NCBI GenBank assembly: GCA_023666665.1
Contig: JAMPBN010000001.1
Span: 705,284 to 769,283, forward strand
Direction: 5' to 3'
From: Prevotella sp.
Lineage (GTDB): Bacteria; Bacteroidota; Bacteroidia; Bacteroidales; Muribaculaceae
Length of the DNA stretch: 64,000 nt
This document shows, piece by piece, positions 9,030-17,009 of this stretch. Each line of letters starts with the position of its first letter. Within the stretch, counting starts at the first letter, position 1. A program made the position numbers and the translations under genes. Below the pieces are notes generated by a model that worked only from the letters and a program-made list of their open reading frames with translations, searched no databases and was not told the DNA's origin.

Positions 9030-10171
9030 CAAAACTACAACATTGCACTTCATGTATGGCATGTCATAACGCATGCCCATTTGGTGCCATAACAGTTGGC
9101 CAAAGTGATTTATCAGCAAAAATTCCGATTATAGACGCTGAAAAGTGTCGGGAATGCGGACTATGCGAGAAATCGTGTCCAATCATTATGGAGCCAAAAT
9201 TCGAGTATCCATCGGCAGCATATGCTCTGTACACAAAAGATCTTAACGACCGCGAAACCTGCACCTCCGGAGGAGCAGCAACGATGTTCGCACGTGAGGT
9301 GATTGATAGAGGAGGCATAGTTTACGGAGCTACGGCTTTCGGCGGTTATCCTCATTTTGTACGCATTAACAACGCTAAAGGTATTGAGTCGCTAAAAGGC
9401 AGTAAATACGTTTATTGCGACCCGGAAGCAATTTATAAAGAAATTGTTGAGGACCTCAAACAGGGGCATCCCTGTTTATTTATCGGACTTCCGTGTAACG
9501 TTGGCGGCTTGAAAAAATTCTTGCGTAAAGATTATTCTAATTTGATAACTGTTGATTTGGTTTGTCATGGCACTCCGCCGTTTGAATATCTTTTACAACA
9601 CGCAAAATCCAAAATACCTTCGGGATCGTCAATTGGAAATCTAATTTTCCGTGGAAAATTAGATTTCCACACACAAGTGTGTGGTAATCTAATTGATCCG
9701 ATATACATAAAATCGCAGTATGAAGATGAGTATCTTCTTGGTTTTATGCGAGGTTGGATATATCGTATGTCCTGTTATTCTTGTAAATTTGCCCGGCCCG
9801 AAAGGTGTTCAGACATCACTATTGGCGACTTTTGGGGTCTGAGCTCTGACGCAATGGGGGGATATAAAGGAAAAAAGTCACTTGCGCTTATAAATACGCC
9901 ACAGGGCCGTGCATTTTTTGACGCTGTAAGCTCCCGGGCTGTATTTGAGCAGCGCAGCGTGGAGGAGGCCGTTAAGGGCAATCCGCAACTTCGTCATCCT
10001 ACCCATTACACGGAATCTGCCCGCATTTTTCACAACGTTTATTCTCAGACGCAATCGTTTAAGATAGCGGCAAAAGCATGCGGCATTAATAAGGCCATCA
10101 GATTTAACATTGCCAGGCGTATGGTTCTGGCTTTCCCGAAGTGGATTCGCAGTCTGATTTCAAAACACTGA
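9017..10171 (+). CDS. F420-hydrogenase/dehydrogenase beta-subunit-like iron-sulfur protein
   Basis: The 384-residue protein starts with two ferredoxin-type cysteine motifs, CTSCMACHNACP and CRECGLCEKSCP, which should bind two [4Fe-4S] clusters. Next come TCTSGGAATMFA, GLPCNVGGLKKFL, DLVCHGTPP and further cysteines at SCYSCKFARPERCSDI, the layout of the coenzyme F420 hydrogenase beta-subunit family. Bacteroidales are not known to make F420, so the electron carrier is probably different. It overlaps the pyruvyl transferase gene by 13 bp, and the two families recur together in capsule loci; the joint chemistry is not established. Two perfect inverted repeats lie inside its coding sequence at 9634-9684. 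Confidence 0.85.
   Translation: MPHLAKLQHCTSCMACHNACPFGAITVGQSDLSAKIPIIDAEKCRECGLCEKSCPIIMEPKFEYPSAAYALYTKDLNDRETCTSGGAATMFAREVIDRGGIVYGATAFGGYPHFVRINNAKGIESLKGSKYVYCDPEAIYKEIVEDLKQGHPCLFIGLPCNVGGLKKFLRKDYSNLITVDLVCHGTPPFEYLLQHAKSKIPSGSSIGNLIFRGKLDFHTQVCGNLIDPIYIKSQYEDEYLLGFMRGWIYRMSCYSCKFARPERCSDITIGDFWGLSSDAMGGYKGKKSLALINTPQGRAFFDAVSSRAVFEQRSVEEAVKGNPQLRHPTHYTESARIFHNVYSQTQSFKIAAKACGINKAIRFNIARRMVLAFPKWIRSLISKH
9634..9684. repeat. Two adjacent perfect inverted repeats within a coding sequence
   Basis: GGAAATCTAATTTTCC (9635-9650) is separated by GT from its exact reverse complement (9653-9668). One more T-A pair at 9634/9669 makes 17 bp. Directly after it, CCACACAC (9667-9674), AA and GTGTGTGG (9677-9684) form an 8-bp stem. 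Flanking GGATC(gtc)AATT and AATTGATCC could pair around both. The reading frame stays open throughout. Confidence 0.9.
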
Positions 10172-10175
10172 GCAT

Positions 10176-11369
10176 ATGAATAAGACATTGGTAATATTAG
10201 CGAGAATGCCATATAATATTTATGACAGGCAATTCTCTGTCGGTGGTATTCAGACGTATATCAACTTATTATCGGCAACGGCCCACGCTGATGATTTCAA
10301 GGTGATAATCTGCGAGTACAATAGAGATTCAAAAGAGGAAGGGGTCATAGAAACAGAAAAATTTACTGTTTATTATCGACCATATCCGGTTAAGCGCAAT
10401 GGTGCGTTGGATTTTCAGAAGGCTTATGACTATTGGGTAAATAAGTTTAATGCTCCCGGAGTAGTTTTTGTTGTTGAGTCAGACCAGCAAACGTTTAAAA
10501 GCAATCTGCCGAACGTAATTCAGATTCAACACGGCGTGGCTTTTGACTTTCCCAACGAAAGTATTGACGGTTTTTGGGGCAAATCAGTTCTTCTAAAAAA
10601 ACTCCGTAAATATTTGAGCTGCCTGCGCAACGAAAAGCGCTTGCATCAGGTTCGCAACACCGTTTGCGTAGACTATAATTTCTATAACTGGTTCCGCTGC
10701 ATCGGCTCGATTAAAGAAGATGAAAAGGTCAGTGTGATACCTAACTTTACAGTAGGGAAAATCAGCGAGGATGAATTAGCACAAAAATGGCAAGAGATTT
10801 CAGAAAAGAAATGCCTGAATGTGGTTTTTGCCCGCAGATTTGTGGAGCACCGAGGTGCCATATTGTTTGCCAACGTTGCCAAGCGGCTGTTAGACGAAAA
10901 CGAGCTGATTAACGTAACATTTGCCGGCGAGGGCCCCAGTTTGGGCGCTATGAAAGAAATTCTACGTAAATATTTGGACAGCAAGGTGAAGTTTACCTCC
11001 TACAAGGCATCTGAAAGCATCAGCTTTCATAAAGATTACGCCATAACGGTAGTGCCGACAATATATTCCGAGGGTACATCGCTGTCACTGGCTGAAGCAA
11101 TGTCGGCGGGTTGCATTCCTGTTTGCACACACGTTGGAGGTATGACCAATATGGTAATTGACTCCTACAATGGTTTTTTGTGCAGCCCGAACGAAGACTC
11201 TGTTTACCAAGCCATTAAATCCGCCATACATCTGCCAACGAAAAAGCTGCAAGCAATAGCCTTAAACGCATATAAAACATCAACCGATGCCTTTAATCTG
11301 GAACTGTGGAAATCGCGTTGGATTAAAGTTCTTAATTCCGTTTTAAATGACACAACCCAAAAGAGTTGA
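10176..11369 (+). CDS. Family 4 glycosyltransferase (GT-B)
   Basis: This 397-residue GT-B enzyme has the C-terminal family-4 pattern VPTIYSEGTSLSLAEAMSAG (the E-x7-E motif is EGTSLSLAE) and a FAGEGPSLGAMKE loop. The N-terminal domain includes VGGIQTYINLL, the usual acceptor-domain glycine loop. It should be a retaining transferase acting on the lipid-linked unit. It starts 4 bp after the iron-sulfur gene and overlaps the next acyltransferase by 23 bp. Composition is AT-rich, like its neighbours from 7700 to 14700. Specificity is unknown. Confidence 0.88.
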   Translation: MNKTLVILARMPYNIYDRQFSVGGIQTYINLLSATAHADDFKVIICEYNRDSKEEGVIETEKFTVYYRPYPVKRNGALDFQKAYDYWVNKFNAPGVVFVVESDQQTFKSNLPNVIQIQHGVAFDFPNESIDGFWGKSVLLKKLRKYLSCLRNEKRLHQVRNTVCVDYNFYNWFRCIGSIKEDEKVSVIPNFTVGKISEDELAQKWQEISEKKCLNVVFARRFVEHRGAILFANVAKRLLDENELINVTFAGEGPSLGAMKEILRKYLDSKVKFTSYKASESISFHKDYAITVVPTIYSEGTSLSLAEAMSAGCIPVCTHVGGMTNMVIDSYNGFLCSPNEDSVYQAIKSAIHLPTKKLQAIALNAYKTSTDAFNLELWKSRWIKVLNSVLNDTTQKS

Positions 11370-12378
11370 ATGGGTCGATGTCCTTAAAGGACTCGCCATT
11401 ATATTTGTAGTTCTTGGCCATCTTCCGGGCGATCCTTATATTAAACAGTGGATTTATTCGTTCCATATGCCTCTTTTTTTTATGGCATCGGGAATTTTCA
11501 TCAGTTCGGCTCTAAAATATCAATTTACTGAATTTGCCTGCAAACGCTTCAACCGGTTGATGATTCCATATTACTTTTATGGATTCTTGCTTTGCATACC
11601 ATTTTATATCTTCATAGACTATTTACGTGTGCATTTGGAAGGAGAAGTTGCGACTTATGATATTTTAGGACACATTATAGGCCAACTTTTTGCGATTCGT
11701 CAGCTCATAGTAGGCGATACGTACATAACATGTCATATTTGGTTTCTCCCATGTCTTTTCTCGGCGTTAATCATTATTTGTAGATGTCTTAAATTTACCA
11801 ATTATAAAAAGATTCTACTTATATGTGTGTTAACATTGATTGGGGTAGGTATGAACTTTTGGGGAGTCGGTATGGCAATCCCATTCTGCATAGATATGGC
11901 ATTAATCGCTTTACCTTTCATATTATTGGGAACTTTATGCCTTAAACACAGCGATAAAATCACAGCACTACTGGCAATAGCATTTCTAATAGTTGGTTCT
12001 GCAATCGGCATATGCAATGGCACTACAGATATGTATGCCGGACAATTGGGACACTCCGTAATTGCATTTTTCATTTCCGCTATCACATTGTCGGTATTTT
12101 TTATTTGGCTATCTATAAAGTTAACAGCGTTCAAAAGCACAAAACCCATAAAATTTCTGGAAAAATGCGGCCGTAATTCCCTGCTTATATATATTCTGCA
12201 TCTGCCTCTAATCTACCCTTATGGTTATCTTATTGCGCATATGCCTGGAGCCACGATAACCGGAGTTAGCAATCTCTACAGTATCCTGGCCGCCATTATA
12301 ACATTAGCCATAATTTTTCCGCTATCCACTTTTATTGAAAAATTTATGCCCTGGTCTATTGGCAATATAAAACGATAA
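11347..12378 (+). CDS. Membrane acyltransferase, acyltransferase-3 family (second copy)
   Basis: This 343-residue polytopic protein starts with RVEWVDVLKGLAIIFVVLGH, the acyltransferase-3 signature with its catalytic-type His, and continues with YSFHMPLFFMASG. It probably acylates a capsule sugar, using a different substrate from the copy at 675. It overlaps the preceding gene by 23 bp, and its stop shares a base with the next start (TAATG). A T8 run at 11474-11481 falls within FHMPLFF and is a weaker slippage candidate than the G/C runs elsewhere in the locus. Confidence 0.87.
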   Translation: MTQPKRVEWVDVLKGLAIIFVVLGHLPGDPYIKQWIYSFHMPLFFMASGIFISSALKYQFTEFACKRFNRLMIPYYFYGFLLCIPFYIFIDYLRVHLEGEVATYDILGHIIGQLFAIRQLIVGDTYITCHIWFLPCLFSALIIICRCLKFTNYKKILLICVLTLIGVGMNFWGVGMAIPFCIDMALIALPFILLGTLCLKHSDKITALLAIAFLIVGSAIGICNGTTDMYAGQLGHSVIAFFISAITLSVFFIWLSIKLTAFKSTKPIKFLEKCGRNSLLIYILHLPLIYPYGYLIAHMPGATITGVSNLYSILAAIITLAIIFPLSTFIEKFMPWSIGNIKR

Positions 12379-13307
12379 TGCTTTCCGTAATTATTCCAAC
12401 TTATAATCGTGCAGAATCATTGGAGCGGACTTTAACCGTGTTGCTCCAAAGCGATGAGCTTCCGGATGAAGTTTTGATTATTGACCAAACCACTGAGCCG
12501 CAGATTGCCACACGCATTGCTGATCTCGCCGCTCAGTCGCCTGTAATAAAACTGCTTCATAACGATATTCCGTCATTAACAATGGCTCGAAATCGTGGCA
12601 TAGATGAAGCAAAGGGCGACGTGCTTGTGTTTATGGACGACGATGTAGACGTAAGTCCTGACACATTCAGAACCTTACGACACCACTTTTCTGAGAATGA
12701 AAACCTGGCAATGATTGCCGGGCTAAACGAAGGAGAAGAATTTATTAACAGAAACTCGACCTTAGGTTTGCTTTTCGGCCGATCATCGTGGCGACGCAGA
12801 TATAAGGGACACGTTACCAAAGCCGTGTATGGTCGATTTCCTATCAAAATGACCTCGCCGGTTGAAACAGAGTGGGCTATGGGCTTTTTCTTCGCAGTCA
12901 GACGAAGTTTGATTGACCGGTATTCATTACGTTTCGACGAAAAACTGCAACGTTATGCCTATGCCGAGGATCTTGATTTCACATATCGCTACTTCAAGGC
13001 AGCGCAGTCAGAGGGCTTGACGTGCCGAATGGTTCCGGAAATCATCGTCAAGCACAATGTTTCCACCGAATATCGCATACCGTCGCGTCTGGCCGTTTTT
13101 CAAGTTGTTTGCCATCGGCGTTATCTGAGCCACAAGCTGTTTGGTACCGCATCAAGCCGCTTTGCTTGCCTTTGGAGCGACTTTGGAGCACTGTTAACGG
13201 CAATACTTCATCGGGAAAATTGGCGCGACTATTTGGATGCGATTAAGCATGCCTCACATAATAAGAATGAAATAAATCTCAGTAATTTTCACTTTGAAAA
13301 CATCTGA
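12378..13307 (+). CDS. Family 2 glycosyltransferase
   Basis: This 309-residue GT-A enzyme begins LSVIIPTYNRAESLERTL and has VFMDDDVDVSPDTF as the metal-binding region and EWAMGFFFAVRR downstream, then AEDLDFTYRYF, resembling rhamnosyl- or galactosyltransferase-like family-2 enzymes. It uses an overlapping TAATG start with the acyltransferase and ends 2 bp before the polymerase gene. Donor and acceptor cannot be assigned. Confidence 0.88.
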   Translation: MLSVIIPTYNRAESLERTLTVLLQSDELPDEVLIIDQTTEPQIATRIADLAAQSPVIKLLHNDIPSLTMARNRGIDEAKGDVLVFMDDDVDVSPDTFRTLRHHFSENENLAMIAGLNEGEEFINRNSTLGLLFGRSSWRRRYKGHVTKAVYGRFPIKMTSPVETEWAMGFFFAVRRSLIDRYSLRFDEKLQRYAYAEDLDFTYRYFKAAQSEGLTCRMVPEIIVKHNVSTEYRIPSRLAVFQVVCHRRYLSHKLFGTASSRFACLWSDFGALLTAILHRENWRDYLDAIKHASHNKNEINLSNFHFENI

Positions 13308-13309
13308 TA

Positions 13310-14698
13310 ATGATAAAATACCCTCCAATAACTTTTGATACAGAACAAATCACGCGGCTTGATATGAAGCTGTATTGTCTGTACTTGTTTATGATGCCCT
13401 TAGGACGACTCATACCGAGGCCGGATGGTTTGCCAACAACCTTAAAAACGATTCAGTTCAGCACTATTATTATGCTTATTGGAGTAGTGCTGTTGTTGAG
13501 AAAGCGCAAATTTTCTATGCCGCAACGCATGTATCCATTATTGCTGCTTTACGCTTTTATGGTTATATATTCGTTAATAGCAGCACTGGTTATTTCTACG
13601 CAAATACCAATATTTCACGGGAAGCTGACGTTAATGGCTCCAATGGAGAATATTGTAAATTATTTTATCACTTTTCTTTCTCTTTACTATAATTACATCT
13701 GCTTATCGTCGGTAAAAGATTTCAAATCTCTTGGAAGAGTTTTTGATGCCGTTATATATGTATTGCTATTTGTTGGTTACATCCAATTTGGTATGATTAA
13801 CGGAATTCCGGGATGTAGACAAATATATTCATTATTAGGGACTTTCTTATTATTGTATAATCCGGACACTATGATCAATTCAGAGCGTGGAGTCACTCTT
13901 TTCGGCGCTGAACCATCTTCTATGTCCAATATGTTTTTTGTCATAATACCCTATCTATGCACGGCAGTACTCTATAAATGGCCAAAAAGAAGAACTCACA
14001 TTGTGATGTTGGCATTGTTTTTCGTCATATTTTGGACTTCTGATAGCTCGTCAGTAACTATAATGCTGATTTTAGCTATTATTTGCTACATATTATGTGC
14101 AGCAAAGCCATCATTACTCAAGATAGCGTCTGTCGCCGCTTTTTGTGGAGGGTTATTTATTGCCATATTATATTCTACGGCTGAATTTTCAAGTCAATCT
14201 ATGGATACCAAGTCATTAGAATATCGTATGTATGGCAAAGTAGTGGATAAAAACAATTATTCTACAATGATGCGTTCATCAACTATCGCTGTGGATATGA
14301 AGATTTTTGCCGAACATCCCCTAACCGGCGTTGGTCTCGGAATGCAGGGTTTATGGTATGAAGAACTTACCCCCCGATGGACACGAGCTTCAATGGAGGT
14401 TCAAAGTCTTTTCAAACGAAATGCGCCAATTGCAAATGGTGGTGGTTGCTTCTTTCCTGTATGGGTCTCTGCCTTCGGCTTTATCGGCGTGGTTGTTTTA
14501 ATTATATTTTTAGCAAAATATTTACCATACGTAAAAAAATTAAACAAAGATCGGGCTTTATATTCATTTTATATGATTGGGATGATTGGGATAATTCTTT
14601 CAATGTGGTATGTCATATCTCCCAAATTAAATGAGAATATTTGCTTTATGCTTGTGTTCCCATTGGCGTATCATTCGCATAAAGTGCTGAGAAGTTGA
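13310..14698 (+). CDS. wzy: Wzy-like O-antigen/capsule polymerase
   Basis: The 462-residue protein has about eleven hydrophobic segments and a large loop in the second half (about residues 290-375), the layout of Wzy polymerases and O-antigen ligases. The loop has EHPLTGVGLGMQGLWYEE, similar to the H-P-x-x-G-x-G pattern common in this superfamily. It should polymerise repeat units at the periplasmic face of the inner membrane after Wzx flipping. It is among the most AT-rich genes in the window, as polymerases often are. It overlaps the next gene start by TGATG. Confidence 0.8.
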   Translation: MIKYPPITFDTEQITRLDMKLYCLYLFMMPLGRLIPRPDGLPTTLKTIQFSTIIMLIGVVLLLRKRKFSMPQRMYPLLLLYAFMVIYSLIAALVISTQIPIFHGKLTLMAPMENIVNYFITFLSLYYNYICLSSVKDFKSLGRVFDAVIYVLLFVGYIQFGMINGIPGCRQIYSLLGTFLLLYNPDTMINSERGVTLFGAEPSSMSNMFFVIIPYLCTAVLYKWPKRRTHIVMLALFFVIFWTSDSSSVTIMLILAIICYILCAAKPSLLKIASVAAFCGGLFIAILYSTAEFSSQSMDTKSLEYRMYGKVVDKNNYSTMMRSSTIAVDMKIFAEHPLTGVGLGMQGLWYEELTPRWTRASMEVQSLFKRNAPIANGGGCFFPVWVSAFGFIGVVVLIIFLAKYLPYVKKLNKDRALYSFYMIGMIGIILSMWYVISPKLNENICFMLVFPLAYHSHKVLRS

Positions 14699-15864
14699 TG
14701 AGGTTTGTTTTTTTGTCAAATTTTTTAAATCCACATCAGTATCCGCTGGCGTGCGAGCTTTATCGCCTGACCGAGGGGAAATTCCGTTTTGTGGAAACAA
14801 TGAAGATGCCTGACGTGATGCATAAAAGCGGTTACCCTGACTATGACAATCTCCCCTGGCTGATCAGAGCCTGGGAATCGCCTGAAGCCAACGACGAGGC
14901 TATGCGACTTGCAGCGGAAGCCCAAACCATGATGTATGGCGCGGTTGATATACCTCATATTTTGGATATGCGCACGCGAGCTAAACGCCTCACGTTTGTA
15001 TACGCCGAGCGTTCGCTCAAACGCGGATGGATTAATGCGTTATCGCCCAACGTTTTGAACTCAACAATGGAATATTGGCGATATTCGCATAATACTCCTG
15101 TGTATTTTCTCGGCGCCAGTGCTTTTGCAGCCGCCGATAACTGGAAGCGCGGCATGTTTCGCAACCGTTGCTTCCGTTGGGGCTATTTCCCAACTACGGC
15201 AGGGGCAGAGAATGAGGAATATAACTTTTCATGCTTCAAGGATACAGAAAGGTTCCGCTTGATGAGTGTTTGCCGTATGCTTGACTGGAAACAACCCGTA
15301 ATGTATGTGCGAGCCGCCAAAGCACTGAAGGAGGCGAAGATTCCTTTCGTACTTGATATGTTTGGCACCGGTTATATGCTCACGGATGTTAAAAAGGAAA
15401 TTGAGAGATTGGGATTGGAGAAAGAAGTCATTGTTCACGGAAGCACTCCAAACGAACGGATTCACCGCGAAATGCAGGGACATCACTGCCTACTCTTTGC
15501 CTCAAACAAGCGTGAGGGCTGGGGAGCGGTGGTCAACGAAGCTATGGGCAACGGTTGTGTGGTCATTGGCAGCTCAAAGATTGGGTCTGTTCCATATCTG
15601 ATTGAACACGGTGTTACCGGGCTTATTTTTCGAGACAGCGACCAAAGTGACCTCAACAATAAAGTGATTGATCTGGGTCGAAACCTTGCAAGGGCTGAGC
15701 GAATCGCACGCACAGCACGCCGCCAGATGCAGTCAACGTGGAGCCCCGAGGAAGCGGCACATCGCCTCTTGGAACTCGCTGACGCTCTCTCTATGGGAAA
15801 GCCCACTCCATTTGCTTTCGGACCCTGTTCTCGCGCCCCTTATCTCAACGACAACTGGATTTGA
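14698..15864 (+). CDS. Family 4 glycosyltransferase (GT-B)
   Basis: This 388-residue protein carries the GT-4 C-terminal block LLFASNKREGWGAVVNEAMG, with the E-x7-E spacing, and GTGYMLTDVKKEIERLG. The N-terminal half is unusual, lacking the common glycine loop, and opens with RFVFLSNFLNPHQYPLACEL. I chose ATG 14698, which overlaps the polymerase stop as TGATG; a TTG one codon earlier is less likely. The stop overlaps the next start in the same way, suggesting translational coupling. Specificity is unknown. Confidence 0.87.
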   Translation: MRFVFLSNFLNPHQYPLACELYRLTEGKFRFVETMKMPDVMHKSGYPDYDNLPWLIRAWESPEANDEAMRLAAEAQTMMYGAVDIPHILDMRTRAKRLTFVYAERSLKRGWINALSPNVLNSTMEYWRYSHNTPVYFLGASAFAAADNWKRGMFRNRCFRWGYFPTTAGAENEEYNFSCFKDTERFRLMSVCRMLDWKQPVMYVRAAKALKEAKIPFVLDMFGTGYMLTDVKKEIERLGLEKEVIVHGSTPNERIHREMQGHHCLLFASNKREGWGAVVNEAMGNGCVVIGSSKIGSVPYLIEHGVTGLIFRDSDQSDLNNKVIDLGRNLARAERIARTARRQMQSTWSPEEAAHRLLELADALSMGKPTPFAFGPCSRAPYLNDNWI

Positions 15865-17009
15865 TGAAACGACTGCTGTTTTATTTGACTCGATACCCCG
15901 GAGTCGGGGGCATTGAGCGTGTTACTTCACTAATTGTCTCCGGTCTCTCAGCTGACTATGATTGCACTGTGGTTTCCCATCTGTCGGACTTCACGTTGGG
16001 AAAGGTCCCCGAGGGAATACGACACATTCAACTTCCGGAGGCTGCTTATGACTCGCCAACAAATCGTGAGTTTCTCAATCAATTGCTGGGCAACAATCAA
16101 TTTGATCTGGTTATTTATCAAGACAGTTATGCCCCATCGGAGCGAATGCTGACTGATTGTTGCCGACTCGCCGGGGTGCCGCTGGTAGTCTGCGAGCATA
16201 ATTCCCCTCTTTTTGTTGAAAACAAGCGTTTTCTGGAGCCATGGTATGCCTCGCCGCGCAGTGTTATGCGCCGTGTTCTCCACCCCTGGCTGATGAATCG
16301 CGAGCGTAAGCGTAAACGCTTGTTATTGGATTCGTGCAGCAAATACGTATTGCTTTCAGAGCGTTTTATTCCTGACTTCGCGCGGATTGCCGGTATAGAG
16401 CCCAAACACCACAAGCTCACTGCAATCAACAATCCCATTTTACCCCCCCCCATTTCAAATCGCTCATTATCAGAATATTGCAAAAGGAAAGAGATTCTTT
16501 ATGTTGGCCGCCTCGTCAGCGAAAAGCGCGTCAACCTCATTCTAAATATTTGGCAACGCATCTGCAATGTTCTGCCCGATTGGCAGCTCACCATTGTTGG
16601 CGATGGGCCTGAGCGGCAACGGTTGGAGCAACAAGCAGCTACAATACCCCGAGTGGCATTTGAGGGCTTTCAGAAACCGGATGAATATTATCGCCGTGCC
16701 TGTATGATGTTGATGACATCCAAATTTGAGGGCTGGGGCATGACACTGGTCGAGGCCATGCAGCATGGGTGCGTACCCATAGCCATAAATACTTTTTCAT
16801 CGCTTGCCGACATAATTGACCCCGGAATAAACGGTTTGATAATCTCTCCACGCGAAAATTTGGATAGCGTTGCCGACCGCGTGCAAGCGCTTGCCCGCAA
16901 TCCCGAGCGCATTGCCGTTATGTCAGAAGCCGCTCGCCTCAAGTCCAAACAGTTTGAACTAAATAATATCATTAAAGACTGGAAGTCGCTAATTGAAGCG
17001 AATTGTTGA
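15864..17009 (+). CDS. Family 4 glycosyltransferase (GT-B) with C9 tract
   Basis: This 381-residue GT-B enzyme has the N-terminal loop YPGVGGIERVTSLIVSGL, IVGDGPERQRLEQ in the donor domain, and SKFEGWGMTLVEAMQHG (E-x7-E). It starts at an ATG overlapping the preceding stop (TGATG). A run of nine C at 16443-16451 encodes P194-P196 in the linker between the two Rossmann domains. Contraction or expansion by one base shifts frame there and removes the donor domain. It is therefore a good candidate for on/off phase variation. Specificity is unknown. Confidence 0.88.
   Translation: MKRLLFYLTRYPGVGGIERVTSLIVSGLSADYDCTVVSHLSDFTLGKVPEGIRHIQLPEAAYDSPTNREFLNQLLGNNQFDLVIYQDSYAPSERMLTDCCRLAGVPLVVCEHNSPLFVENKRFLEPWYASPRSVMRRVLHPWLMNRERKRKRLLLDSCSKYVLLSERFIPDFARIAGIEPKHHKLTAINNPILPPPISNRSLSEYCKRKEILYVGRLVSEKRVNLILNIWQRICNVLPDWQLTIVGDGPERQRLEQQAATIPRVAFEGFQKPDEYYRRACMMLMTSKFEGWGMTLVEAMQHGCVPIAINTFSSLADIIDPGINGLIISPRENLDSVADRVQALARNPERIAVMSEAARLKSKQFELNNIIKDWKSLIEANC
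16443..16451. repeat. C9 homopolymer in glycosyltransferase gene
   Basis: Nine consecutive C form codons CCC CCC CCC, which are residues 194-196. With C8 I read a stop about 35 codons later, and with C10 about 55-60 codons later, in both cases before the donor-binding domain is complete. Confidence 0.9.

Noticed and set aside
11474-11481. T8 run in the second acyltransferase as a phase switch
   Set aside because: T runs of seven or eight occur elsewhere in the window, so it is not distinctive like the G/C runs of nine.
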